Shown here: in pieces, positions 1-6,381 of the stretch
Numbering within the stretch: the stretch's first letter is position 1
Layout of the letters: each line of letters begins with the position of its first letter
Assembly (NCBI GenBank): GCA_947258895.1
Contig: CAMYKE010000180.1
Coordinates: forward strand, 1-9,776
DNA: 9,776 nt
Origin: an uncultured Pseudomonadales bacterium
GTDB lineage: Bacteria; Pseudomonadota; Gammaproteobacteria; Pseudomonadales; IMCC2047
Reading direction: 5' to 3'
Position numbers and translations under genes: made by a program
The notes under the pieces: model-generated
What the model was told of the DNA's origin: nothing
Databases searched by the model: none
What the model saw: the letters and a program-made list of their open reading frames with translations, nothing else

Positions 1-361
1 AGCGGAAGGTCAGCCCCGCACGGGCGACATGGTCGATCCATGCCTTCAGGCTGGAAGGAATCCCAAAGTTATACATCGGCAGACCCAACACGATGATATC
101 GCTGCGCTTGAGTTCATCGACGAGTTGATCCGACAACGCCGCCAGCGCCCGTTCTTCCTCGGTACGCTCTGCTACAGGCGTTGCAAACGCCGCAAATGCC
201 GCAGCGGTCAAATGCGGCAGGGTGTCGGCCGACAAGTCGCGCCGGATAACGCTAATTTCCTGATTATGGGCTTGAAGCCGCTCGATAAAGGCGGTCGCCA
301 GTTGGTTCGATTTGCTTTTCTCGCCAAAAATACTGGTGCTGAGGTGAAGTACGTTGGTCAT
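1..361 (-). CDS. azoR: FMN-dependent NADH:azoreductase, N-terminal 120 residues (3' end outside window)
   Basis: AzoR is a cytoplasmic flavodoxin-fold enzyme that uses FMN and NADH to reduce azo compounds and quinones by two-electron transfer. The visible part starts MTNVLHLSTSIFGEKSKSNQ, with the serine-rich FMN-phosphate loop at about residues 8-19. It carries the family motif PMYNF at 95-99 and then LKAWIDHVARAGLTFR at 105-120, which resembles E. coli AzoR (LKNYFDLVARAGVTFR). The full protein is normally about 200 residues, so roughly 80 residues lie left of base 1. The start is well supported: an AGGAG (plus-strand CTCCT at 370-374) lies 8 nt before the ATG at 361. The gene diverges from a LysR-type regulator gene across 236 bp, so control by that regulator is likely but inferred. 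Identity is recalled from family motifs, not from a search. Confidence 0.93.
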   Translation of the reverse strand, partial: MTNVLHLSTSIFGEKSKSNQLATAFIERLQAHNQEISVIRRDLSADTLPHLTAAAFAAFATPVAERTEEERALAALSDQLVDELKRSDIIVLGLPMYNFGIPSSLKAWIDHVARAGLTFR

Positions 362-485
362 GATGAATGCTCCTGTTCTACTGTTCGCTAACTATTCATT
401 GGCGACCTCCCGGAGCGTTGACGTCTCCGCAAGATCGTATTGCAGGAAATTATATATCTATTATTTAGATCTAAAAGCCCCTATA

Positions 486-504
486 ATCGATCAAATTTAT
501 CGAT
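486..504. promoter_or_regulatory. Candidate LysR-type operator (paired ATCGAT)
   Basis: ATCGAT occurs at 486-491 and again at 499-504, separated by CAAATTT. Because ATCGAT is self-complementary, the pair forms both an inverted and a direct repeat, and flanking T/A bases extend the symmetry slightly. A partial third copy, TCGAT, follows at 509-513. The position upstream of the inferred azoR promoter suits the recognition site of the divergent regulator. Binding is inferred only. Confidence 0.4.
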
Positions 505-591
505 AATTTCGATTTATTAACTTCGCGCAGGGAGTACCTGCCAAGTGGCGAGTGCTTTTGGGCAAGACTTTGGAAGAGGTGTAATCAGTGC

Positions 592-595
592 AGGA
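592..595 (+). promoter_or_regulatory. Shine-Dalgarno AGGA favouring the ATG at 604 for the LysR gene
   Basis: AGGA leaves a spacer of 2 nt to the ATG at 598 and 8 nt to the in-frame ATG at 604. The second spacing is normal for bacterial initiation, so the regulator probably starts at MQASEPEP. Confidence 0.45.
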
Positions 596-597
596 TC

Positions 598-1539
598 ATG
601 AAGATGCAGGCCTCTGAACCGGAACCGGACACCCGGGTTTCCCTGGATCAATGGTACATATTTACCACCGTCGTTGACTGTGGTGGGTACTCCGCCGCAG
701 CCGACAAGCTGCGCAAGAGCCAGTCCACCATCAGCTACGCCATGCAGCGCCTGCAGTCCCAGCTCGGGCTAAAGGTCTTTGAAATCAGGGGCCGTCGCCC
801 GCAGTTAACGGATGCCGGTGAAGCGTTGTTGCGACGGGCGCGAAACCTGCTGGACGATGCCAGTGTGCTGGAATCCACCGCCAAGAACCTGGCCCGTGGC
901 TGGGAAGCCGAAATCACCGTGGCCGTCGACGTCATCACGCCGCGAGCGCTGTGGATCGGTAGCTTGAGCACATTTGAAGCTGCCCACCCCGATATCCGGG
1001 TCGAGATCGTCGAAAGCGCGTTGTCGGGCACTCAGGAACTGATCGTACAGCGCAAGGCCGACCTCGCTTTATGCGGCCTCGCTCCCCCGGGCTATCGCGG
1101 CGAGCGGCTGGCCAGAGTCCCCTTTATCCCGGTCGCCCATAGCGAGCATGCACTCCACCGGGTGGGCAGGGAACTCAGCGAACAGGACCTGCGTGCGCAA
1201 CGCCAGATCGTGGTGCGTGATTCCGGCGCCTACCGGCGCATCAGCACCGGCTGGCTGGAAGCAGAGCGACGCTGGACCGTGAGTCATTTCAGCAACTCCA
1301 TAGATCTGTTGCTCGAGGGATTGGGGTTCGCCTGGATCCCCCATGACAAGGTGGCGACGCATATCGCAGACGGCAGGCTGAAAGCGTTGCCCGTTCCGGA
1401 CCTGGGCACCCGCTGCGTCGACCTGAACATGATTTTACCCAACCGCGAATTAACCGGCCCGGCCGCAACCGAACTGGCGAGTTATTTTCGCGCCAATGCC
1501 GCACGCCTTGCTGGTCCCGGGTCGGTGGCTGGCGGGTAG
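598..1539 (+). CDS. LysR-type transcriptional regulator
   Basis: This is a LysR-type regulator of 313 residues, a typical length. The N-terminal winged helix-turn-helix covers about residues 16-75, with the recognition region AAADKLRKSQSTISYAMQRL (33-52) and the conserved wing and exit FEIRGRRPQLTDAGEALL (61-78). A linker helix of about 20 residues leads into the periplasmic-binding-protein-like effector domain (about 105-300). The effector cannot be told from the sequence. An AGGA at 592-595 is only 2 nt from the first ATG (598) but 8 nt from a second in-frame ATG at 604, so translation may really begin at 604, two residues shorter. Divergence from azoR makes that gene the likely target, probably with negative autoregulation. 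The downstream ubiX operon has its own promoter-like sequence, so co-transcription with it is doubtful. Confidence 0.95.
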   Translation: MKMQASEPEPDTRVSLDQWYIFTTVVDCGGYSAAADKLRKSQSTISYAMQRLQSQLGLKVFEIRGRRPQLTDAGEALLRRARNLLDDASVLESTAKNLARGWEAEITVAVDVITPRALWIGSLSTFEAAHPDIRVEIVESALSGTQELIVQRKADLALCGLAPPGYRGERLARVPFIPVAHSEHALHRVGRELSEQDLRAQRQIVVRDSGAYRRISTGWLEAERRWTVSHFSNSIDLLLEGLGFAWIPHDKVATHIADGRLKALPVPDLGTRCVDLNMILPNRELTGPAATELASYFRANAARLAGPGSVAGG

Positions 1540-1554
1540 ATTTGGCCGGCCGCA

Positions 1555-1582
1555 GCGGGTGACAGGCATGTGCTGTGCCCGC
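1555..1582. terminator. Weak candidate hairpin behind the LysR gene
   Basis: GCGGG (1555-1559) pairs with CCCGC (1578-1582), and ACAG (1562-1565) pairs with CTGT (1573-1576) inside it. The hairpin lies 15 nt past the regulator stop codon. No T-run follows, so it is not a canonical intrinsic terminator. It may be an attenuating structure or chance pairing in GC-rich DNA. Confidence 0.25.
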
Positions 1583-1592
1583 CCCGGCGGCA

Positions 1593-1621
1593 TTGGTTTC
1601 CCGTTGCGTTCCGAATATACT
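1593..1621 (+). promoter_or_regulatory. Predicted sigma-70 promoter of the ubiX operon
   Basis: TTGGTT (1593-1598) and TATACT (1616-1621) are separated by exactly 17 nt, giving a respectable -35/-10 pair. The expected transcription start near 1628 leaves a leader of about 50 nt before the TTG start of ubiX. This is the best-looking promoter in the window by eye, but it is unverified. Confidence 0.55.
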
Positions 1622-1665
1622 GCAATCCGATGTTGGCCAATCTGGTGCTTTGTCAAGGTATTAAC

Positions 1666-1670
1666 AGGAG
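1666..1670 (+). promoter_or_regulatory. Shine-Dalgarno AGGAG that fixes the TTG start of ubiX
   Basis: A perfect AGGAG lies 7 nt upstream of the TTG at 1678. No comparable site precedes the upstream in-frame ATG at 1570, and homologous UbiX proteins begin exactly at (M)KLIVGISGASG. TTG at 1678 is therefore the likely start. Confidence 0.85.
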
Positions 1671-1677
1671 ACAGAAC

Positions 1678-2238
1678 TTGAAACTGATCGTGGGGATATC
1701 AGGCGCCAGTGGCGTTATCTACGGCATTCGTTTGCTGCAAACATTGCGCGATGTTGCGAATGTCGAGACCCACCTGGTGATGTCGAATACCGGCAAACTC
1801 AACGTCAAGCTCGAAACCGAGTATGAGCTCAAGGAGGTCGAGGCGCTCGCGGATGTGGTCCATTCCGACAATAACGTAGCCGCCTCCATCGCCAGCGGTT
1901 CCTTCCGCACGGCGGGCATGATCATCGCCCCCTGTTCGATCAAGACACTGTCTGCAGTGGTGCACTCCTATACCGATAACCTGCTGACCCGCGCCGCGGA
2001 TGTCGTTCTCAAGGAAGGTCGTAAACTGGTATTGATGCCACGCGAGACGCCGCTCCATGCCGGGCACTGCAAGTTACTTTACGACGCGGCCCTGCTGGGC
2101 GCCCACATTGCCCCGCCGATGCCGGCCTTTTATGCCAAGCCAGGCTCGGTCGACGATATCATTGACTACTCGGTGGGCCGAGTCCTCGACCTGTTTGATA
2201 TCGATGTCGGCCTCGAGAGTCGCTGGCAGGGTGCCTGA
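1678..2238 (+). CDS. ubiX: UbiX flavin prenyltransferase (TTG start)
   Basis: UbiX joins a dimethylallyl group to reduced FMN, making the prenylated FMN cofactor used by UbiD-family decarboxylases, including the ubiquinone-pathway decarboxylase. It is a soluble flavoprotein that forms a dodecamer in characterised relatives. The 186-residue product matches the usual length of about 190. Visible motifs are the FMN-binding GISGASGVIYG (6-16), SIASGSF (70-76), the PCSIKTLS stretch, TRAADVVLKEGRKLVLMPRETPLH (ending at 127) and the C-terminal SRWQGA shared with E. coli UbiX. The last 8 bases overlap the GTG start of the next gene. No ubiD lies in the window, so it probably serves a UbiD encoded elsewhere. 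The K-L-I-V start and the AGGAG site support TTG initiation, which may lower expression. Confidence 0.96.
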   Translation: MKLIVGISGASGVIYGIRLLQTLRDVANVETHLVMSNTGKLNVKLETEYELKEVEALADVVHSDNNVAASIASGSFRTAGMIIAPCSIKTLSAVVHSYTDNLLTRAADVVLKEGRKLVLMPRETPLHAGHCKLLYDAALLGAHIAPPMPAFYAKPGSVDDIIDYSVGRVLDLFDIDVGLESRWQGA

Positions 2239-2806
2239 CAGCGGACCCCGGACTGGCGTGTCCACGTTGCGTATAGAACCGGTGTTCTGGGATTTCTCCT
2301 TGCGCATCTATAACCAGGACGGGATGCCCGCTGCGTGCCTCTGGCTGCAGGACGAACGCGGCGTCGACGTCAATCTGCTGTTGTTTTGCGTCTGGTTCGG
2401 CGCGACCAGGGGCAGCCTGGATGAAGAGGCATTGGCGGCCGCGATGCGCTTTTCCACGGCCTGGGGTGACGCGGTGGTTAAACCGCTACGCGCCGCGCGC
2501 CGCTGGTTAAAGCGCTCGGCGGCCGAACTCGCGGAGGTGCAGATGGGACGCCTGGACACAATGCGCGAACAAATCAAGGCGTGCGAGCTGGCTGCGGAAC
2601 AAACCCAGGAAAATGCGCTGCAGAACATTGCCCGCAACTACGCTGTCAGTGTCCTGGCCGCGGCGGACGCTCGCGCCGCGGCGACCGCCAATATCCAGCG
2701 CTACCTGGAGGCTGCGGGTATCCTTGCGGACGCTGCAAGCGATTCCCGCATCAGACGGGTCCTGGACGGCGTGTTCGCCACCGGCCAACCGGAAACCGGC
2801 TCGTGA
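2231..2806 (+). CDS. TIGR02444 (DUF2390) family protein, function unknown
   Basis: The product (191 residues from this GTG) carries the signature of the TIGR02444/DUF2390 family near its N-terminus: FWDFSLRIYNQDGMPAACLWLQ, then DERGVDVNLLLFCVWFGA (about residues 18-57). The family is small, alpha-helical and soluble, occurs mainly in Proteobacteria and has no known activity. The rest is predicted helix rich in Ala, Glu and Arg, with a possible coiled-coil stretch around residues 90-165. The GTG at 2231 overlaps the ubiX stop codon by 8 nt, suggesting translational coupling. Other in-frame starts are GTG at 2258 and TTG at 2267, both still ahead of the conserved FWDFSL block, and none has a strong ribosome-binding site. 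The stop overlaps the start of the dehydrogenase gene by 4 nt. Family assignment is fairly firm; the role is unknown. Confidence 0.85.
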   Translation: MPDSGPRTGVSTLRIEPVFWDFSLRIYNQDGMPAACLWLQDERGVDVNLLLFCVWFGATRGSLDEEALAAAMRFSTAWGDAVVKPLRAARRWLKRSAAELAEVQMGRLDTMREQIKACELAAEQTQENALQNIARNYAVSVLAAADARAAATANIQRYLEAAGILADAASDSRIRRVLDGVFATGQPETGS

Positions 2807-3957
2807 GACTATCCCGCTGCTACAACATCGCCGACTATCGCGAACTCGCCCGGCAAAGGTTACCCGCCCCCCTTTTCCACTATATCGATGGCGGCGCCGA
2901 TGACGAGGTTACCCTGCGCCGCAATACCGACGCATTCGAGACCATGGACCTGGTGCCCAATGTGCTGGCTGGCATAGACGCCGTCGACCTGAGTACCCGC
3001 GTGTTGGGACAGGATTTGGAGATCCCGCTGTTTTTCTCCCCCACCGCGATGCAGCGACTGTTTCACCACGATGGCGAGCGTGCGGTTGCGCGGGTGGCCG
3101 AGAAGTTCGGTACCCTGTTTGGTATCTCCACCATCGGCACGCGCGGCATTGAGGAGATCGGCGCATTCACCGCCGGGCCGAAACTGTTCCAGATTTATAT
3201 CCACCGCGACCGTGCGCTCAACAGCGACCTGATCAGTCGCTGCAGAGCGGCGAATTTCAATGCATTGGCCCTCACGGTCGACACCGTAGTCGCGGGTAAT
3301 AGGGAGCGGGATTACCTGACCGGAATGACCACCCCGCCCCGCCTCACCCCGCAGAGCCTGCTCAGTTTTGCGCTGCACCCGGAGTGGACCCTCAATTACC
3401 TGTTCCGGGAGAAATTCGATCTGCCCAACGTGTCGCGCTATGTGACCCAGGGCAGCGGTATCGCCTCCTCGATCGCTGACTATATCAACAGCCAGATGGA
3501 CCCCTGCATAAGCTGGGACGATGCCGCCAGGCTGGTGGAAGAGTGGAACGGCCCGTTTGCCCTGAAAGGCGTAATGTCGGTGGCTGATGCCCGGAAGGCA
3601 GTCGAAATCGGCGCCAGCGCCATCATGATCTCCAATCACGGTGGTCGCCAGCTCGATGGCTCTCGCTCCCCTTTCGACCAGTTAGGCGCGATCGCGGATG
3701 CCGTGGGCGGGCAGATCGAGATTATCCTCGACGGCGGGATTCGCCGCGGCACCCATGTGTTGAAAGCCCTCGCCATGGGCGCAACCGCATGCTCCGGTGG
3801 GCGCCTGTATCTTTATGCTCTGGCGGGCGCAGGCGAAGCCGGGGTCGATCGCGCGATGACCCAGCTCTGTGACGAAATGATGCGGGACATGATGCTGATG
3901 GGGTGTCGCTCCGTAGCGGACCTCAACCGCTCCATGCTCGCGCCCAGGCCCGGCTAG
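2803..3957 (+). CDS. FMN-dependent alpha-hydroxy-acid dehydrogenase (L-lactate dehydrogenase family)
   Basis: This 384-residue protein belongs to the FMN-dependent alpha-hydroxy-acid dehydrogenase family (LldD lactate dehydrogenase, mandelate dehydrogenase, glycolate oxidase), which oxidises L-2-hydroxy acids to 2-oxo acids. It has a complete TIM-barrel active site by comparison with glycolate oxidase: Tyr27 (HYIDGGADDE), Tyr132 (FQIYIHRD), Asp160 (LTVDT), Arg167 (NRERD), Lys255 (LKGV), catalytic base His279 and Arg282 in SNHGGRQLDG, and the FMN-phosphate segment LDGGIRRG. The segment around LSFALHPEWTLNYLF corresponds to the loop that varies between soluble oxidases and membrane-associated dehydrogenases such as LldD; dehydrogenase rather than oxidase is inferred. 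Substrate cannot be read out. The GTG start overlaps the preceding TGA (GTGA), the third coupled gene of the operon. A longer frame reaches upstream but would lie inside the TIGR02444 gene. Confidence 0.94.
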   Translation: MRLSRCYNIADYRELARQRLPAPLFHYIDGGADDEVTLRRNTDAFETMDLVPNVLAGIDAVDLSTRVLGQDLEIPLFFSPTAMQRLFHHDGERAVARVAEKFGTLFGISTIGTRGIEEIGAFTAGPKLFQIYIHRDRALNSDLISRCRAANFNALALTVDTVVAGNRERDYLTGMTTPPRLTPQSLLSFALHPEWTLNYLFREKFDLPNVSRYVTQGSGIASSIADYINSQMDPCISWDDAARLVEEWNGPFALKGVMSVADARKAVEIGASAIMISNHGGRQLDGSRSPFDQLGAIADAVGGQIEIILDGGIRRGTHVLKALAMGATACSGGRLYLYALAGAGEAGVDRAMTQLCDEMMRDMMLMGCRSVADLNRSMLAPRPG

Positions 3958-4015
3958 TGCGCGGCCGTACTGTCCAGAATTCCATAGCCATGGTGCAACT
4001 CCAGGAGTAAATGGA

Positions 4016-5236
4016 TCAGTTGCGGGTTGGGACGGTACCGCCTCGACGACTTAGCACCGCCAATAGCAGGGTTGTCAGCAGCCCCAGCATGGCAAACCCG
4101 GCAAGCAGCATGAAGTAGTGGTGGTGGCCGGCGCTCCCCGGGGACGCGTCCAGTAATCGGCCCGCGATCGGTGCGAAAAATATGTCCGGCGTAAACCCGA
4201 CCACCGATATCAGCCCCACCGCCGTCCCGGTATGGGCTTTATCAATGCGGGTCTCCTGTAGTAATGCGAAGTACACGGCGCGCACCGCAAACACTGCGAA
4301 AAACGTCACCACCAGGTTGGCGTACAGAATTCCCGTCGCAAGCGATGCCGGGGCTACCAGTCCCAGCACGCCATAGGTCGGGAGCAGCAGGCAAAAGCCT
4401 GCCCCGACGATCCTGCTCGGCGTGAACCGGTCGGCAAGGAACCCGGCGCCCACCGCAGCCAGCGGCCGGATATAGGCGGCCGTGGCGGTAAATCCCGCGG
4501 CTTCGACCTCAGTACCCTTGTATCCGCAGTAGGCGCAGATTACGATGCCGGCCTGGCACCAGACGACCGGCGTGCGCAAAACCTCAAGTACGTGCCCAAG
4601 GGTTGCTGACGCGCCGCTGATAGCACCGTGGTTTCCGCCCGGAATCGTCCACCAGGCGAGCAGCCCGGCGGCGAGGGTGACAAGGCTGTAAAAATAGATC
4701 ACCGACTGCAGCGCGGTCTGCCTGCCGGGCGCAGACACGCCGGCTATATCCGCTGGTAGTGCCGAACTCAGCAACACCACCGCAACGGTCGCCATGCCGG
4801 CAGCCACCAGCCCCCGGCCCCCGTCGAGGATCCCGAACGCACGGCCCTGCTCCAGGTCACCACCCCAGGCCCGGGTTGCCTTGATTAGGGCCGCCCAGAA
4901 CAACAGGATCGAGGTGAACCCCCAGTAGGCAAACAGCACCATTAAACCGAATCGCCCGGGCACCTGGGCCAGGTACACGCCGCCGACTGCCGTGGCAAGC
5001 AGGGAGACGGTAAGCAGTTGGCGAGCGGAACAGCGGTCGGCGATCGCGCCACCGGGAAAATACGCTAGCATCGCGGTAATCCCGTACACCGCGAACATAT
5101 CACCCAGTTGCGAATTGGAGAGCCCGAACACGTCCAGGAAGGTGGGGCGAAAAAAACGGGCCACGTGAAATGGCAGGCTGAAGATCATCTCGCCGGCGAA
5201 CACCAGACAAAACAGGGTCAGCCAGCGGCCCCTCAT
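4016..5236 (-). CDS. Major facilitator superfamily (MFS) transporter
   Basis: This is an inner-membrane secondary transporter of about 406 residues with a hydrophobic pattern consistent with 12 transmembrane helices. The MFS motif A between helices 2 and 3 is visible (GGAIADRCSAR), and a matching FLADRFTPSR lies in the second half. A conserved stretch LIKATRAWGGDLEQGRAFGILDGGRG follows helix 4. Substrate is not identifiable. The ATG at 5236 gives MRGRWLTLFCL directly before helix 1. A TTG at 5266 would add ten residues, and neither start has a clear ribosome-binding site. No other start exists before the in-frame stop at 5306-5308. It lies 69 bp downstream of the DUF502 gene on the same strand and is probably co-transcribed with it. 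It converges with the dehydrogenase operon, leaving only 58 bp between stop codons. Confidence 0.92.
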   Translation of the reverse strand: MRGRWLTLFCLVFAGEMIFSLPFHVARFFRPTFLDVFGLSNSQLGDMFAVYGITAMLAYFPGGAIADRCSARQLLTVSLLATAVGGVYLAQVPGRFGLMVLFAYWGFTSILLFWAALIKATRAWGGDLEQGRAFGILDGGRGLVAAGMATVAVVLLSSALPADIAGVSAPGRQTALQSVIYFYSLVTLAAGLLAWWTIPGGNHGAISGASATLGHVLEVLRTPVVWCQAGIVICAYCGYKGTEVEAAGFTATAAYIRPLAAVGAGFLADRFTPSRIVGAGFCLLLPTYGVLGLVAPASLATGILYANLVVTFFAVFAVRAVYFALLQETRIDKAHTGTAVGLISVVGFTPDIFFAPIAGRLLDASPGSAGHHHYFMLLAGFAMLGLLTTLLLAVLSRRGGTVPTRN

Positions 5237-5305
5237 AGATTCGGAATGCGAGCTCTCAGCGATCAAGGCGAACCGGGGCGATCGCCACTGCCGGCGCCCA
5301 TGGAG

Positions 5306-5929
5306 TTATCCGGAGTTCCGCTGGCGCGAGCCGCTACCCGGCCCCGCGACGCCCGCAGTAAGGGTAAAACGCATGGCCTCGTCCATGGTCATGTTCACCG
5401 GCCGCACCCGGCTGCGGGGAATAGTGACTGCATAACCGCCAATCATGTAACTCATGGGCAAGTAGACCAATATCCGCTCTTCATCGCCCTCCTTCTGCAG
5501 ACCCTGCGGCAACTTTTCCGGGACCGCCCGGGTCACAAACCCGATGGTTTCCAAATCGTTGTCGCCGAGGTTCACTGCCACAACCTGCGCGAATTCCTTT
5601 TTTCGGGTCGGTGAAAAATAATTCAGGAAATCGCTCATTGCGCCGTAGATCGAGCGCACGATGGGCATTTTGTAAAGCAACTGCTCCGCCAGTTCGAAAA
5701 GCCGCTGCACCACGTAGGCATGCATCAACAGCCCCACCAGCATGATCACCCCGATTCCCGCGAGCAGGCCCATCCCGGGCCAATAGAAGGATTCCGGAAG
5801 GACCAGCCGGATCAGGCCGCCCAAAGCCGTTTCCGCGGTTACGGCGAACCAGTACAGAAGATAAAGCGTGATGGCAACGGGGAGAACGGTGAACAGCCCG
5901 GTTAGCATGTAGCGGCCAAGGAATTTCAT
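5306..5929 (-). CDS. DUF502 family inner-membrane protein
   Basis: The product has 207 residues and the arrangement of DUF502 proteins, a widespread bacterial family (related to plant COV/LCV proteins) without known biochemical function. It begins MKFLGRYMLTGLFTVLPVAI, with transmembrane helix 1 at about residues 8-30 and helix 2 at about 52-74. A cytoplasmic or peripheral domain follows, with the family's KMPIVRSIYGAMSDFL and an ETIGFVTR motif, then a hydrophobic MSYMIGGYAVTIPRSRV segment. The reading frame stays open to 6070, but the upstream residues are polar and unlike the family. The ATG at 5929 has an AGGT 6 nt upstream, whereas the ATG at 5935 sits directly against that site, so 5929 is preferred. 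It is the first gene of a probable two-gene unit with the MFS transporter. Confidence 0.9.
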   Translation of the reverse strand: MKFLGRYMLTGLFTVLPVAITLYLLYWFAVTAETALGGLIRLVLPESFYWPGMGLLAGIGVIMLVGLLMHAYVVQRLFELAEQLLYKMPIVRSIYGAMSDFLNYFSPTRKKEFAQVVAVNLGDNDLETIGFVTRAVPEKLPQGLQKEGDEERILVYLPMSYMIGGYAVTIPRSRVRPVNMTMDEAMRFTLTAGVAGPGSGSRQRNSG

Positions 5930-5935
5930 GGGCAT

Positions 5936-5939
5936 ACCT
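5936..5939 (-). promoter_or_regulatory. Shine-Dalgarno AGGT deciding the DUF502 start
   Basis: On the minus strand AGGT is followed by ATGCCC and then the ATG at 5929. The 6-nt spacer supports initiation at MKFLGRY rather than at the ATG two codons upstream, which has no spacer. Confidence 0.55.
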
Positions 5940-6042
5940 GCGGCCGAATGCTGCTGCTTGCAGTTGCCGGGACGATGCTTGATCGCGGCATGTCTAGTGG
6001 CTGGGATCGCATGGTGATAAGTCTCCAGTAGGGGTAGACGGA

Positions 6043-6072
6043 GATTGCCACTTTGGTAGATGGATGGCAATC
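6043..6072. repeat. 8-bp inverted repeat, possible operator
   Basis: GATTGCCA (6043-6050) and TGGCAATC (6065-6072) are perfect reverse complements separated by 14 bp, giving a 22-bp centre-to-centre spacing, about two helical turns. It lies about 115 bp upstream of the DUF502 start. This geometry is typical of dimer-binding regulator sites. No regulator is identified. Confidence 0.4.
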
Positions 6073-6152
6073 ATTGGAGCGGTTTGAAACCTGGTCGTTT
6101 GCTCTGGCGCAGCAATCCTGCGTGGGATAAGCCGCCGGTTTCACGTTTCCCA

Positions 6153-6206
6153 GGCAAACATTGGGCCCGTGTGCTGGTAAACACCGGCTGCCCAAAAGCG
6201 TTTGCC
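6153..6206. repeat. Nested 54-nt imperfect inverted repeat
   Basis: Three stem blocks are nested symmetrically. GGCAAAC (6153-6159) pairs with GTTTGCC (6200-6206), TTGGGC (6161-6166) pairs with GCCCAA (6190-6195), and CCGTGT (6167-6172) pairs with ACACCGG (6181-6187) with one bulged base. That gives about 19 base pairs with small internal loops and an apical loop of about 8 nt. It lies in non-coding DNA between divergent genes, so a shared terminator is unlikely. It might be a structured small RNA, a regulator-binding palindrome or a remnant of a palindromic repeat element. Confidence 0.5.
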
Positions 6207-6317
6207 CCGGAGCCCCTGCCCAGCGGTTCCCTGCAATGCTCGCAAACTCCGGCGGCGGGACAACTCACCGCGATCCCATTCTTATTCCAACGACAGATTT
6301 CGGCTCCTGGCTGGCTC

Positions 6318-6323
6318 TATACT
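6318..6323 (+). promoter_or_regulatory. Possible -10 element of the secreted-protein gene
   Basis: TATACT lies 58 nt before the ATG at 6382, the same hexamer seen ahead of ubiX. The expected -35 position (6295-6300, AGATTT) is a poor match, so the promoter would be weak or activator-dependent. Confidence 0.3.
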
Positions 6324-6381
6324 ATTGACCCGGCAAAACTCGCCTGTGGGTCACCCGCCACGTAATAACAGGAGAACAGAA

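Larger units (their letters stand above)
362..597. promoter_or_regulatory. Divergent azoR / LysR-regulator control region
   Basis: This 236-bp gap has no gene and a markedly AT-rich core (about 445-520). On the minus strand a TATAAT (bases 454 to 449) is a good -10 for azoR, with only a poor -35 (CTTTTA, 477 to 472), as is common for activator-dependent promoters. The 12-bp palindrome TTTAGATCTAAA at 464-475 overlaps that -35 region. Two ATCGAT boxes at 486-491 and 499-504, 7 bp apart, centre about 53 bp upstream of the inferred azoR transcription start. LysR-type proteins usually bind a recognition site near -65 to -50 and an activation site near -35, so the spacing fits. A plus-strand TATAAT at 482-487 may be the regulator's own -10, which would make the two promoters overlap. 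The sequences are seen; their function is inferred. Confidence 0.55.
5936..6381. other. Divergent intergenic region between DUF502 and the secreted-protein gene
   Basis: About 446 bp without a credible gene. The frames that stay open here give polar, low-complexity translations without family resemblance. The region should hold promoters for the minus-strand DUF502/MFS unit and the plus-strand secreted protein. It holds an 8-bp inverted repeat (6043-6072), the 11-nt palindrome GGTTTGAAACC (6081-6091) and a nested 54-nt inverted repeat (6153-6206). A TATACT at 6318-6323 is a possible -10 for the plus-strand gene, but no good -35 precedes it. Confidence 0.6.

Noticed and set aside
29..391. Open frame of 120 codons on the plus strand at the window start
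   Set aside because: It is the complement of the azoR coding region, which has clear family motifs and a good ribosome-binding site on the minus strand.
2581..2802. Upstream extension of the dehydrogenase frame
   Set aside because: The extra residues are Cys/Gly/Arg-rich and overlap the TIGR02444 gene; the family N-terminus begins at the GTG at 2803.
2860..3639. Open frame of 259 codons on the minus strand
   Set aside because: It lies opposite the hydroxy-acid dehydrogenase, whose active-site motifs are all in the plus-strand frame; GC-rich coding DNA commonly leaves the opposite strand open.
1678..3957. Idea that the dehydrogenase uses prenylated FMN because it is linked to ubiX
   Set aside because: The dehydrogenase has the standard FMN-binding and catalytic residues of its family, and prenylated FMN is known only from UbiD-type enzymes; linkage alone does not support the claim.
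3958..4015. Terminator between the convergent dehydrogenase and MFS genes
   Set aside because: Only a 6-bp stem with a 17-nt loop (GCAACT at 3995, AGTTGC at 4018) is visible, with no T-run and overlap with the MFS stop codon, so it is not supported.
5108..5614. Open frame of 168 codons on the plus strand
   Set aside because: It spans the antisense of both the MFS and DUF502 genes and shows no recognisable domain or ribosome-binding site.
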